Shown piece after piece: positions 55,167-64,000 of a DNA stretch of 64,000 nt. Made by a program: the position numbers and the translations under genes. Location: contig JBFLZW010000033.1 in the NCBI GenBank assembly GCA_040755755.1, positions 165,010-229,009 of the forward strand, read 5' to 3'. This DNA is from a bacterium (GTDB lineage Bacteria; SZUA-182; DTGQ01). The first letter of the stretch is position 1. Each line of letters opens with the position of its first letter. The notes beneath the pieces are model-generated. The model was not told where the DNA came from. It saw only the letters and a list, made by a program, of their open reading frames with translations, and searched no databases.

Positions 55167-56994
55167 TATAATTCAGGCTTACATCATCGTCACTGGTACT
55201 GGGGAGAGAGATGACTTCGATTCCCAGAGAGAGGAGCCGCTTTTTCAGTTGAGCCCGTTGCTCTTCACGCTCAAGGAGAAGCCGGTAGTATTCGAATAAA
55301 TCCCTGCGGGCGTCCTGGTCAGCCAGACTGGCCCAGAACTTTTCTCTCTGTTTGTGGGCTGCACTCAAGAGATCCAGTCCCAGGAGAAAGCGAGACAGGT
55401 TGACCCTTCCGGACTCCTCGCCCGAAACTGCAAAAAATTCAGCCTTATCAGAGATAAATTGTCCCTTTTCATCGCGAAACTCGTTCACTCTGGACCAGAG
55501 AATTTGCAGCAGTTGATCCTGATGCTCCGAATGGTCCAGCCACCAGGTCAATTCATCAGCCTCTGATTCAGTGAGGATGGAACAGGAAAGCAGCCCCTTG
55601 ATCCCGCACCGGACGATCATCCGGGCAGCAGCCAGGGAATCATTGGTAAAGGCGATCATCCTTCCCTTGTGCCAGCGGAAAGAGACTTCAAGATCAATAT
55701 GAAAGGAAAGGGGGGGCAGGACTTCGATCCGGTCAGCCCCCCATTCCCGGCGGAAAGCCTCCAGCACTTCCTCTTTTTTCAGGCCAAGCCTGGTATTGCG
55801 GATTACCTCGGCCTGTCCGACGAATACGGTCAATTCTCCGGTTTTGGGATGTTTCACCGGCAGAATGTTTCCTCCCTGAAACAGCAGCGGAGATTGAACA
55901 ACCCGCCATCCTGCCCGCTGGACCTGATCGAAGATGAAGGATTCCGCAGGCCGGTATTCGCTGTAATCCTCACCAACACAGGCAAACCTGGGCACCAGGG
56001 TAACATATTCCTGAAATCTCCCCCACCGATCGTACACAGCACCTGTCTTGCAGTTATCCTGGGCCCATTGGGAAGATACGCTCTCATCCTCAAGCAGCAC
56101 TACCCGCTCCGGAGCAGGCACATTCCATGCCTGAATCAGGCCGGTCAGCGGAATAAGCTCAGCGGGGGAGACAGAGATCAGGAACTTCTCGCGGGAGGTG
56201 GCAAGAAGCAGTTGCCGGGCAATATCAACGATGCAGCCATCTCCCGGTCCCTTGACATAGTCCAGAGGATAGAGCTGCATCCGCATGGCCTCGATCCGGC
56301 AGACCCCGTTTTCCGGCAGCAGTCTGAAACCATGCTGGGTGGGTGTATATTCGAATTTCCACTTCGGCTGGCCGGAAGCCGATGACCGCTCAGGGGCTTG
56401 TGTACAAGCCTGCCTGCTGAGAGCAGCCACGATCTGGTCAAGACCGGCTATCTGGGGGGCATCGATCGAGTAGCAGTTGAGCAGCCTTACCGGAAATCCG
56501 ATCTCCTCGATCAATGCCTTGTTCGCCCGGCCGTTGTGCTGATAGGGAAATTCAGGAAACTCCCGCATGACCCTGGACAGCGTCTTTATCAACCCCAATT
56601 CCGCCAGATTCCGCCCCACGGTCTTCCTGGCCCTGGCCAGGCCCTGGCGGTCGGGAAATTCAATCGCAGAAATGATCCTGTGCTTTTCCTGTAAAATCGG
56701 GGCCTGCATGGTAGGCAGTTCCGGGGTCCGGTCTTTTTCCTTTCTTCGTGCTTCAAGGATGCCGGAGGGAAGAGATTGCTTAACAATAGTGACGGGGGGA
56801 ATGGCGAGGCTGAGAGGTGGGGGAAAAAAGAGAGCAAGCCAGGCCAGAAAAAATGCGAGGAAAATGAGAAGGGATCGGCGAATTCTGCTACTATAGCGGT
56901 TTTTACCTGGCCAAGCTACAAAAATTAACCACAAAGGTTTGCCCCTCTGTGTCTCTGTGGTGTCCTTTATCTTTGTTTTTTGGAGGATGAGCAA
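54973..56994 (-). CDS. secreted guanidine-modifying-enzyme-like (peptidylarginine/agmatine deiminase fold) protein
   Basis: The protein has a hydrophobic N-terminal segment (RRSLLIFLAFFLAWLALFFPPP), so it is exported or anchored. The C-terminal half carries deiminase-fold motifs: SQWAQDNC, LLFQGGNILP, PPLSFHIDLEVSF, and near the end GGIHCSV with C666 as candidate nucleophile. The layout follows PAD_porph/agmatine deiminases, where Asp, His and Cys act on a guanidino group. The substrate is unknown, and the usual WxRD is WAQD here. The first 20 residues derive from a 'cacagagacacagagg' repeat, so the true start is uncertain. Confidence 0.68.
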   Translation of the reverse strand: MLILQKTKIKDTTETQRGKPLWLIFVAWPGKNRYSSRIRRSLLIFLAFFLAWLALFFPPPLSLAIPPVTIVKQSLPSGILEARRKEKDRTPELPTMQAPILQEKHRIISAIEFPDRQGLARARKTVGRNLAELGLIKTLSRVMREFPEFPYQHNGRANKALIEEIGFPVRLLNCYSIDAPQIAGLDQIVAALSRQACTQAPERSSASGQPKWKFEYTPTQHGFRLLPENGVCRIEAMRMQLYPLDYVKGPGDGCIVDIARQLLLATSREKFLISVSPAELIPLTGLIQAWNVPAPERVVLLEDESVSSQWAQDNCKTGAVYDRWGRFQEYVTLVPRFACVGEDYSEYRPAESFIFDQVQRAGWRVVQSPLLFQGGNILPVKHPKTGELTVFVGQAEVIRNTRLGLKKEEVLEAFRREWGADRIEVLPPLSFHIDLEVSFRWHKGRMIAFTNDSLAAARMIVRCGIKGLLSCSILTESEADELTWWLDHSEHQDQLLQILWSRVNEFRDEKGQFISDKAEFFAVSGEESGRVNLSRFLLGLDLLSAAHKQREKFWASLADQDARRDLFEYYRLLLEREEQRAQLKKRLLSLGIEVISLPSTSDDDVSLNYINMIQDLTTVYLPAFGGMFQDIDQKVVGTLQGFLGSMVRIHQIRNSATQSQCGGIHCSVSVYGR

Positions 56995-57048
56995 TTAAGG
57001 AACCGCTATAACAACTGGCCACTTGCTTTTACTGACCACTATCTCTCA

Positions 57049-58011
57049 TCACTCGCCGTGAGCCTGGTAATAGGTTTGTCCCTCGTGCACCCGCACGGTG
57101 AGCAGGTGTGATTGAACCAGCTCATCCAGCACTTTGACCAATTCAGCAAGGTGCACTTCATCGGGCTGCATCCCGGCAGTATGCATCCCTGCGGATTGAG
57201 CGATTTCGTCCAGGGTGCAGGGTCTTCGCTTCAGCATTTCAAGGATCCGCTTGCGCAGAGAGCGGGAGCGGGATATATCACCGCGGCCAGGGCAATACTG
57301 CCCGACCACTACGGCTCTTGGGCCAAGGAGAGCGGCAATCTGCGCCAGCCGCTCCGGAGGGCTTGGCATTATCCCCTGAAAAGCCGGAGGACGGACTACG
57401 GTATTGAGCTGGATCTGGTCCGGTGCAATGGCCTGCACCGCTTTCACAAGGTGTTCGACTTCCGCCTGATGATCGTTGATTCCCCGGCAAAACAGGATTT
57501 CCAGCCAGATCTGGCCGGGAAACTCCTTTCGCAGACGGATAAGACTCTCCAGTATCTCTCCAGCGCTGATTCCTTCAAGCGGAAGATTGACCTGCTCGAA
57601 GACCTTTTGGGTGACAGCATCCAGCGAAGGAACAATGAGATCGACCCCGTGCAGTTCCTTTCGTACTTCGGGATCAGGGAGCAGCGAACTGTTGGTCAGA
57701 ACAGCTATGGGAGTGGCGGTCAATTCCCTGATCCTGGCCACCAGATCCCCCAGGTCGGCATTGAGCGTTGGCTCGCCGGAACCGGCCAGGGTAATATAGT
57801 CCACCTCCCCGGCAAGCTGCGCCAGCCGCTCTTTCAGTTCCTCGATGACCAGGCCGGCATCCAGAAATGATTTCCTCTGGAGCGTCTGACAGGTCGTCCG
57901 GCCAAGCTCACAGTAGACACAATTGAAAGAACAGGTTTTATACGGAACCATGTCCACCCCCAGAGACCTGCCGAGCCTCCGGGAGAGAACCGGTCCAAAA
58001 AGTACGCCCAT
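57049..58011 (-). CDS. radical SAM protein of the wyosine-synthase-like type
   Basis: A 320-residue protein with an iron-sulfur motif CxxxCxxC (C28, C32, C35 in KTCSFNCVYC, numbering from a TTG one codon earlier). A GSGEPTLN motif for SAM binding and a VLTNSSLL segment follow. The C-terminal 80 residues form a winged-helix-like domain. Such proteins are annotated as Fe-S oxidoreductases related to TYW1; the reaction is not known. ATG 58011 is preceded by GGGAAG. It forms a pair with the gene at 58038, 26 bp upstream. Confidence 0.85.
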   Translation of the reverse strand: MGVLFGPVLSRRLGRSLGVDMVPYKTCSFNCVYCELGRTTCQTLQRKSFLDAGLVIEELKERLAQLAGEVDYITLAGSGEPTLNADLGDLVARIRELTATPIAVLTNSSLLPDPEVRKELHGVDLIVPSLDAVTQKVFEQVNLPLEGISAGEILESLIRLRKEFPGQIWLEILFCRGINDHQAEVEHLVKAVQAIAPDQIQLNTVVRPPAFQGIMPSPPERLAQIAALLGPRAVVVGQYCPGRGDISRSRSLRKRILEMLKRRPCTLDEIAQSAGMHTAGMQPDEVHLAELVKVLDELVQSHLLTVRVHEGQTYYQAHGE

Positions 58012-58037
58012 CAATAACTTCCCTATAAACCGCCCGC

Positions 58038-58532
58038 CTAAAAACAGCCCAACTGACAGCCTCTGATCTTGATTTTCAGCTCGTTCAGCAGGTTTCCCAT
58101 TTCCCGGCGGGATATCTGGTGTTCGTCAGCCAGCCGGGTGGCTGTCTCACAGGTGATCTTCCCCTCCGGGGCTTTTTCCTGAATTGCGGCTATCAGTTTT
58201 TCCCGTTGTTCTTGCTGCATGTTTGTCTGTTGCTCCTGGTGCGTGTTTTCCCGTTGTTCTTGCTGCATATTCTTCACCCTTTCCAGATTGAGCAGGAGAA
58301 CATCCATCCGCCCCTGAGGAGACTGCCGGAAAAAGGCGGTCAGCTCTTCAGGAGTAAAGAAAGATGTAAGATAAGCTTCCATATCCACCCCTTTCCGATC
58401 CATCCAGCAGCCAGGCAGCCGGGGACAGGGTTTTCCTCCTCCCTGCTGTTTCCGGCAATAGGAGAAGGGCACCTCCCCTCCCAGGGAAGGACAGCGGATA
58501 ATCAGGTGGTCAAAGCTTTCCCGGGTTATCAT
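58038..58532 (-). CDS. Cys-containing protein with C-terminal CQLGCF motif
   Basis: A 164-residue protein. The N-terminal part has YCRKQQGGGKPCPRLPGCW, a possible metal site. The middle has a tandem QEQRE/MQQEQ repeat (about 89-112), and the C-terminal helix-turn-helix-like part ends IKIRGCQLGCF. I recall this ending in several anaerobe proteins linked to radical SAM or molybdopterin genes, but I have no established function. Position and strand suggest an operon with the radical SAM gene downstream. Confidence 0.72.
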   Translation of the reverse strand: MITRESFDHLIIRCPSLGGEVPFSYCRKQQGGGKPCPRLPGCWMDRKGVDMEAYLTSFFTPEELTAFFRQSPQGRMDVLLLNLERVKNMQQEQRENTHQEQQTNMQQEQREKLIAAIQEKAPEGKITCETATRLADEHQISRREMGNLLNELKIKIRGCQLGCF

Positions 58533-58709
58533 AATGATTCAATTATACGGAACTTTCGGGAGACTGTCAATTGAGTTGAAAAGAACATCCTGGCCCGGAA
58601 TATCAGCTATTCATAAATTATATTGACTTCACTTGCTCTATTAAGTTATAACCGGAGAGAAAGAGACCGAAATTTCATCCAACCTTACTCCCCCAGGATA
58701 ATCGAGGGG

Positions 58710-58739
58710 GGACAGAGTCTATGAGGACAGAGTCTATGA
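58710..58739 (+). repeat. 15-bp tandem duplication across a start codon
   Basis: GGACAGAGTCTATGA occurs twice in tandem (58710-58724, 58725-58739). Each copy supplies an in-frame ATG (58721, 58736) for the NHL protein. Confidence 0.85.
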
Positions 58740-61700
58740 AGAGATCGTTTTTGCCCGTTATAACAGCCTTATGTTTTCTTTCGCTTTTTACCCTTACACT
58801 CGCCGGAATCCTTCATCCGGCACTCTGGGCTGAAGAAATCCCGCAATGCATCGAGGTTTTTCCTCTCCCGAAAAACGGGTATCTTAATTTACCGCAAGGG
58901 ATAGCTCTCGACGGTATCGGCAATATTTATATAGTTGACAATGGTAATGGCTGCATTCAGAAATTTGATGCTCAGGGTAATTTTCTCGCTCGATGGGGAA
59001 GCAAGGGCCATGGAGATGGCCAGTTTGCCACTCCTTATGGGATAGCGATTGACCGGAGTGGCCATATCTATGTAGTTGACAGTGGTAACCGGCGAATTCA
59101 GAAGTTTGATGACCAGGGTAAATTTCTGGCCAAATGGGGGAATTACGGGCAGGGAAGCGGAGAATTTGATTTTCCCATTGGAATAGCCGTGGATGAGGGC
59201 GGCTATGTCTATGTAACCGACACGGGCAATGCCTGTATTCAGAAGTTCGATGCTCAGGGCAATTTTCTGGCCAAATGGGGGAGCAGGGGCAGCGGAAATG
59301 GACAGTTTATGGCACCGTACGGGATAGCCGGAGACGGGAATGGTCATATGTATGTAACTGACACGGGTAATACCTGTGTCCAGAAGTTTGACGCTCAGGG
59401 CAATTTCCTGACCAGATGGGGGAGCAGGGGCAACGGAGATGGTCAGTTTTACTCTCCCCGTGGAATATGCACAGATGGAAGCGGCCATATATATGTCATT
59501 GACAATGGTAACAGACGCATCCAGAAGTTTGATGCTCAGGGCAAATTCCTGACCAGGCTGCCGGTTCAATCTTCAAATTCACTCCTGCTCTTGAATCCCC
59601 TCTGGCTGGCGGCAGACATGAATGGTCATCTCCTGGTAGTTGAAAGTCAGAGCAATCTGGTCAAAAAGTTTGATGCCCAGGGTAATTTTCTGGCCGAATG
59701 GGGAAATCAGAGTCAGGAACGTGGACAATTCAGCGATCCCGTAGGGATAGCAGTGGATATGGCTGGCAGTATCTATGTGGCTGATCCGGGCAATTATCGC
59801 CTTCAGAAGTTTGACGCTCAGGGTTCCTTTTTGGCCGCCTGGGGAGATGACGAGCACTATTGGGGACAATACGGGGAGTTTTTCTTTCCCTGCGGGCTAG
59901 CCGTAGACCGGAATGGCCTTGTCTTTGTAGTTGAAAATCAAAACAATCAGATCCAGAAATTAGATGCTCAGGGCAATTCTCTGGCCAGGTGGGGAGATTT
60001 CGGCCCGGAAGAGGGTCAGTTATTCTGGCCACAGGGAATAGCCGTAGATGCGAACAGTAATGTCTATGTGGCTGATACCGGGAACCATCGCATCCAGAAG
60101 TTTGACGCTCAGGGCAATTTCCTGGCTGCCTGGGGGTGCCAAGGTCAGGGGGATGGAGAATTTGCATCTCCGATGGGAGTAGCGGTGGATGACAGCGGTC
60201 ATATCTATGTGGCCGATACCGGGAACCATCGCATCCAGAAGTTTGACGCGCAGGGTAATTTCCTGGCCAGCTGGGGAGAGTTGGGCTCAGAGGGGGGACA
60301 GTTTTTCGCACCGCAGGGAATAGCCGTGGATGCGAGCAGTAATGTCTATGTGGCTGATACCGAAAACCATCGCATCCAGAAGTTTGACGCTCAGGGCAAC
60401 TTTCTGGCCACCTGGGGAGGCTTCGGCTCGGAGAAGGGGCAATTTGACTCTCCTGCCGGGATTGCGGTGGATGATCGGGGTTATATCTCCGTAGCCGATA
60501 CGGGTAACCATCGGATCCAAAGGTTTGCCATGATAAGCCAATTGAAAGAGGAAATCTGCGATGGCCGCGACAATGACCATAATGGCCTGATAGACGATAA
60601 CCTGACCAGATCATGCTTAACCGCCTGTGGTCAGGGGATAGAGACCTGTCAGGCAGGGCAGTGGATCAATTGTACTGCTCAGCCGCAAGCCGAAATCTGT
60701 GACGGCCAGGACAATGACTGTGACGGCAGGATTGATGAAGGATTTCCGAGGAACATTTTCTATGCAGACAGTGACGGCGATGGCTACGGGAATTTTCTGG
60801 TGAGCATTCAGGACTGCACTGTCCCTGCCGGTTACGTTCAAGACGGAAGCGATTGTGACGATACGGATAAAAATGTTCATCCCGGCGCATCCGAAATCCC
60901 CTGCAACAAAAAGGACGATGATTGTGCAGGAGGGGATAGAGCGGCGAATTGCTGTTTCAGCGCAACACCATATGCAAGCGGAAGCCCTGCGGAAGTCCCC
61001 CGGCAGCTTTGGACCATGCCCATCCTTTTGCCCTGGGATTTCAATTCACCGAATGGAATAACCATTGATAGACAGGGAAACATCTATGTGATTGACAGTG
61101 GAATCGGACGGATTAAAAAGTTTGAACCCCGGGGCGCTTTTTTGGCTGCCTGGGGAAGCGAGGGCAGTACAGATGGACAATTTAAATCTCCCGGTGGAGT
61201 AGCTGTGGATGATAACGGCAATGTCTATGTGGCTGATACGGGTAACAACCGCATCCAGAAATTCGATGCTCACGGTAATTTCCTCGTCAAATGGGGGATT
61301 GAGGGCAGCGGAGATGGCGAATTCAAGCTTCCTATGGGGATAGCTGTGGATGAGAGCGGCAGCGTCTATGTGGCTGATACTGGTAACAGCCGCATTCAGA
61401 AATTCGATGGCCAGGGTAATTTTCTCGCCAAGTGGGATATTGGCGGGGGAATCTATGGAGGATTTCCTCCCAACGGAATAGCCATAGATGGCAGTGGCTG
61501 CATGTATGTGGTCAGCAGCGGTATCAGTTATTTTTATATCCGGAAGTACGACGCTCAGGGAAGGGTTTTCGATGAATTTCAGATTTATGGCTGGGATAAG
61601 GATGCGGATTCGATAGCTGTAGATAGAAGTGGTAATATCTATGTGGCTACTCACGACTGGTACACCGGCACTGGTGCAATCCAAAAGTATGATGCACAGG

Positions 61701-62953
61701 GGCTTCTTCTGACCTCATGGAAAGGCGGAGGGCAAGAGAATGACAAGTTCACCTTTCCTGCCGGGATAGCCGTAAACGGCAGCGGCATGATCTATGTAAC
61801 CGATGCCGGTAATAAATGCATCCAGGTTTTTTATGCTGACGGCACTTTTCTCAGTAAATGGGGAAGAGGTAAAGACATCGGGCAATCCGGGAGCTTATCC
61901 GGTGGAATAGCCGCTGACAGGAGCGGCCATATCTACCTGGTAGATACGAACGACCGGATTCGGAAGCTTGACGCTCAGGGCAATTTCCTGACGGCGTGGG
62001 GAAAAAGCGGCCGGGGAGATGGAGAATTCATCGCCCCCTTTGGAATAGCTGCCGATGGGAAAGGCAATGTCTTTGTTGTTGATAGTAAGAACGGACGGAT
62101 TCAAAAGTTTGACGCTCAGGGCAACTTCCTGACGGCGTGGGGGAGCATAGGCACTAAGGATGGGCAATTCGCATTTCCCTGCGCGATAGCCGTGGATGAA
62201 AGCGGCTACAGCTATGTAACCGATACATTGACTCAATGTATTCAGAAGTTCGATGCCCAGGGCAGCTTTCTGCTCAAATGGGGGAAGGAAGGCCGGGGAG
62301 ATGGTGAATTCAATTCACCGATTGGAATTGCCGCCGATGGCAGCGGCCATGTTTATGTGGTTGACAGTTTAAATAACCGGATTCAGAAGTTCGATGCCCA
62401 GGGCAACTTTCTGCTCAAATGGGGGAAGGAAGGCCGGGGAGATGGTGAATTCAATTCACCGATTGGAATTGCCGCCGATGGCAGCGGCCATGTTTATGTG
62501 GTTGACAGTTTAAATAACCGGATTCAGAAGTTCGATGCCCAGGGCAACTTTCTGGCCCGATGGGGCAGGAGTGGTCAGGGAAATGGAGAATTTCATTTAC
62601 CCGCTGGAATAAGCGTGGATGGGAGCGGCCATATTTATGTAGTTGACTACGGCAATGGCCGCATCCAGGGATTTGTCGACCCAAGCCGGCAGGAACCGGA
62701 GATTTGCGACGGGCAGGACAATGACTGCGATGGGCAGGTCGATGAAGGCTGCTGCACCGGGGATATGAATGGGGACAGCACAATTACCCCGGTGGATGCT
62801 CTGCTTGTCTTCAGGTGCTACCTTGGGATGACCGCCTGTCCTGCATGTGCCGATGTTAACCGCGATGGTGCCGTCACTCCCGTAGATGCCCTGTGCCTGT
62901 TCAGAAAATATTTAGGGCAACCCTCCTGTCTGGATACAGTATCAGGGAGCTGA
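58721..62953 (+). CDS. giant secreted NHL-repeat protein with MopE and dockerin-like segments
   Basis: 1410 residues. A signal peptide (SFLPVITALCFLSLFTLTLAG) is followed by about 12 NHL units of some 47 residues (pattern GIAVDxxGxxYVxDTGNxRIQKFDAQGNFLAxWG), forming one beta-propeller group. A Cys-rich region at about 615-750 follows, with EICDGRDNDHNGLIDD and EICDGQDNDCDGRIDE, as in MopE-like metal-binding proteins. A second NHL set of about 12 units, another EICDGQDNDCDG, and a C-terminal dockerin type I-like pair (GDMNGDSTITPVDALLVFR, DVNRDGAVTPVDALCLFR) complete it. It is probably cell-surface or extracellular. Confidence 0.88.
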   Translation: MRTESMKRSFLPVITALCFLSLFTLTLAGILHPALWAEEIPQCIEVFPLPKNGYLNLPQGIALDGIGNIYIVDNGNGCIQKFDAQGNFLARWGSKGHGDGQFATPYGIAIDRSGHIYVVDSGNRRIQKFDDQGKFLAKWGNYGQGSGEFDFPIGIAVDEGGYVYVTDTGNACIQKFDAQGNFLAKWGSRGSGNGQFMAPYGIAGDGNGHMYVTDTGNTCVQKFDAQGNFLTRWGSRGNGDGQFYSPRGICTDGSGHIYVIDNGNRRIQKFDAQGKFLTRLPVQSSNSLLLLNPLWLAADMNGHLLVVESQSNLVKKFDAQGNFLAEWGNQSQERGQFSDPVGIAVDMAGSIYVADPGNYRLQKFDAQGSFLAAWGDDEHYWGQYGEFFFPCGLAVDRNGLVFVVENQNNQIQKLDAQGNSLARWGDFGPEEGQLFWPQGIAVDANSNVYVADTGNHRIQKFDAQGNFLAAWGCQGQGDGEFASPMGVAVDDSGHIYVADTGNHRIQKFDAQGNFLASWGELGSEGGQFFAPQGIAVDASSNVYVADTENHRIQKFDAQGNFLATWGGFGSEKGQFDSPAGIAVDDRGYISVADTGNHRIQRFAMISQLKEEICDGRDNDHNGLIDDNLTRSCLTACGQGIETCQAGQWINCTAQPQAEICDGQDNDCDGRIDEGFPRNIFYADSDGDGYGNFLVSIQDCTVPAGYVQDGSDCDDTDKNVHPGASEIPCNKKDDDCAGGDRAANCCFSATPYASGSPAEVPRQLWTMPILLPWDFNSPNGITIDRQGNIYVIDSGIGRIKKFEPRGAFLAAWGSEGSTDGQFKSPGGVAVDDNGNVYVADTGNNRIQKFDAHGNFLVKWGIEGSGDGEFKLPMGIAVDESGSVYVADTGNSRIQKFDGQGNFLAKWDIGGGIYGGFPPNGIAIDGSGCMYVVSSGISYFYIRKYDAQGRVFDEFQIYGWDKDADSIAVDRSGNIYVATHDWYTGTGAIQKYDAQGLLLTSWKGGGQENDKFTFPAGIAVNGSGMIYVTDAGNKCIQVFYADGTFLSKWGRGKDIGQSGSLSGGIAADRSGHIYLVDTNDRIRKLDAQGNFLTAWGKSGRGDGEFIAPFGIAADGKGNVFVVDSKNGRIQKFDAQGNFLTAWGSIGTKDGQFAFPCAIAVDESGYSYVTDTLTQCIQKFDAQGSFLLKWGKEGRGDGEFNSPIGIAADGSGHVYVVDSLNNRIQKFDAQGNFLLKWGKEGRGDGEFNSPIGIAADGSGHVYVVDSLNNRIQKFDAQGNFLARWGRSGQGNGEFHLPAGISVDGSGHIYVVDYGNGRIQGFVDPSRQEPEICDGQDNDCDGQVDEGCCTGDMNGDSTITPVDALLVFRCYLGMTACPACADVNRDGAVTPVDALCLFRKYLGQPSCLDTVSGS
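62266..62547 (+). repeat. 141-bp perfect tandem duplication in the NHL gene
   Basis: Two identical 141-bp units (62266-62406 and 62407-62547), one NHL repeat each, are identical at nucleotide level while all other units diverge. This points to a recent in-frame duplication (or a copying artefact in assembly). Confidence 0.9.
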
Positions 62954-63120
62954 TATATTACGAATGGGTGAATATTGAACTTTTATTCAGGAGTCAGAAT
63001 CCAGAAGTCAGGAGTCAGGAGAAGAGGATTGCTTATTCTGAATTCTGAATTCTGACTCCTGACTTCTGACTCCTGACTTCTGACTCCTGACTTCTTTGGA
63101 AAAGTTCAGTTCACAGCCGT
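62954..63120. repeat. short GAGTCAGAAGTCAG-type tandem repeat region
   Basis: Alternating 'gaagtcaggagtcag' and 'ttctgactcctgac' strings give a palindromic-looking, low-complexity spacer after the NHL gene. A minus-strand open frame across it is repeat-derived and not reported. Confidence 0.75.
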
Positions 63121-63242
63121 TTGCCGTTATCACCTGATTGTTTCCATCTTGACGAAAGGGGGCAAAGTATGCTAAAAAAGAAGCGATACGATAAGTATCA
63201 CCCTCGCAGTAAAACAGCTTTACCCCAAAATTGCACAATCAG

Positions 63243-63324
63243 GCCGAAGTGGTGGAATTGGCAGACACGCTGTCTTGAGGGGGCAGTGGTTAACCCCGTG
63301 CGGGTTCGAGTCCCGCCTTCGGCA
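63243..63324 (+). tRNA. tRNA-Leu (anticodon GAG)
   Basis: The acceptor stem GCCGAAG pairs with CTTCGGC, with A as discriminator base. The D-arm region is GTGGTGGAATTGGCAGAC. The anticodon stem CTGTC/GGCAG encloses loop TTGAGGG with anticodon GAG. A long variable arm (TGGTTAACCCCGTG) as in Leu tRNAs is followed by the T-arm GCGGGTTCGAGTCCCGC. The CCA is not encoded. Confidence 0.95.
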
Positions 63325-63504
63325 CTTTTCTTTTTCTACCCACACTGCACCCCCCAAGGACACCTTTCTGTTTACCTTACAACCATTCAAGTTCATCTGG
63401 ATTGACCAGATACGCTGCTGGTAAATATCCAAAAGATCAGGTACTGTGTACCAGAGAATATACAGAATCCAGCTTCAATAAATCCAGCTTCAATAAGATA
63501 AAGG

Positions 63505-63521
63505 GTAACTACTCAGCCTGG
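63505..63521 (-). repeat. likely right end of an IS66-family element
   Basis: GTAACTACTCAGCCTGG lies about 20 bp beyond the stop of the transposase remnant, where an IS66 terminal inverted repeat should be. The same GTAACTACTCAG opens the palindromic elements at 27944, 28462 and 53996. A 15-bp tandem repeat (AATCCAGCTTCAATA) precedes it at 63472-63501. Confidence 0.55.
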
Positions 63522-63541
63522 ATATAGAGATTCATTGAGAT

Positions 63542-63862
63542 TTATTCGACGAGGGAGGGGATAAAGAGAACTCCCTTGAAAGCATCTTTGATAGCATCGA
63601 TGACCCTGAGACTATTTTTCCTTACTGTAGAGATATAACTACGACTACAACAGAAATTATCTGCTCTTTCTCGTGTTCGGAAAGAACCTGACACTTTCTG
63701 CTTGACTTTCACCATCCGGACATCCCTTTCTCCCTGATTGTTATCAAAAGGTACACGAAAGTCATACATAAAGGTCAGCACCTGCTGTTTGTGCTCCTTT
63801 AATCGGTCAAGGAGGTTTTTAGGGGGAGATTGCTTGACCTTGCCTCTTTTCTTTTTTGGCAC
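63542..63862 (-). pseudogene. IS66-family transposase (TnpC), C-terminal remnant
   Basis: About 106 residues with the conserved end of IS66 transposases: [20 protein letters not shown], then [29 protein letters not shown], then [17 protein letters not shown]. The full protein has about 500 residues. The frame is open from 63862 to the window edge at 64000, but that part does not look like transposase, so the gene is truncated or broken there. The catalytic Glu of the NNQGERD motif is present. Confidence 0.85.
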
Positions 63863-64000
63863 CTGCTCCTGGGTGTAATCTGCAACAATATAGTTATGGA
63901 TAGAGGGAGAAAATAGAAGAATTAAAGTTACCCGTTGGGGATTGGGAGATGAAATAGCGATAGAGGAAAAATGAATAAATAAAATGACCGGAATAAGGGG

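Noticed and set aside
59730..60614. 294-codon minus-strand frame opposite the NHL gene
   Set aside because: Periodic translation mirrors the NHL repeats on the plus strand.
63008..63238. 76-codon minus-strand frame before the tRNA
   Set aside because: C-terminal third is a translation of the GAGTCAGAAGTCAG repeat.

Overview
The window is a bacterial chromosomal segment of medium GC. Gene content suggests an anaerobic, deltaproteobacterium-like (Desulfobacterota or near relative) Gram-negative. The evidence is an exosortase/EpsI-type exopolysaccharide locus with a PEP-CTERM-like surface protein, desulfoferrodoxin, a multihaem c-type cytochrome with a polyferredoxin membrane partner, TonB/ExbBD energy transduction, hybrid kinases, and NHL/MopE/dockerin-type secreted proteins. 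The taxonomic call is inference from content only.

Layout. 1-12.2 kb: tail of an exopolysaccharide cluster (EpsI domain, WecA-like sugar-1-phosphate transferase, Wzx flippase, GT4 glycosyltransferase, Wzy-like polymerase, methyltransferase, a 5'-truncated wecB remnant abutting a truncated MITE, a secreted GH20-like protein, a WbpA-type dehydrogenase and a PEP-CTERM-like protein). 12.2-31.9 kb: signalling and phosphate region with an HPt protein, pstS, a hybrid histidine kinase and a GGDEF-REC-HD-GYP protein on the minus strand. These are followed by an unrecognised 807-aa protein coupled to a truncated phosphatidylserine decarboxylase, a LamG-ExbB/ExbD/TonB/coiled-coil operon, a second pstS, a PhoB-like regulator, a DUF5132 protein, two HMA_2-type proteins and a P-type ATPase. 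Four transcription units here are preceded by 11-bp-periodic direct repeats of a (C/T)TAACA-like hexamer, which look like PhoB/PhoP boxes and would join these genes in one phosphate-starvation regulon.

32.1-47.6 kb: a complete type III-A CRISPR-Cas locus, all on the minus strand: cas6, an NE0113-family CARF protein, csm1/cas10, csm2, csm3, csm4, csm5, a Card1/Can2 nuclease, a Csx3-like ring nuclease, cas1, cas2, a leader, and an array of 42 identical 37-bp repeats with 41 spacers. A solitary variant repeat sits between csx3 and cas1. Its three substitutions preserve the predicted hairpin and the 8-nt crRNA tag, so it could be a Cas6 cleavage site inside the cas transcript or a guide-like RNA.

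47.9-64 kb: accessory and metabolic genes: a Tat-secreted unknown, desulfoferrodoxin, a DUF523/DUF1722 protein, a hexahaem cytochrome with a polyferredoxin, a guanidine-modifying-enzyme-like secreted protein, a radical SAM protein, a 1410-aa NHL/MopE/dockerin protein, tRNA-Leu(GAG) and an IS66 transposase remnant. Two mobile miniature element families run through the window: a MITE of about 270 bp with 18-bp terminal inverted repeats and 10-bp target duplications at gene ends (three copies), and palindromes of about 110 bp whose ends match the IS66 remnant.
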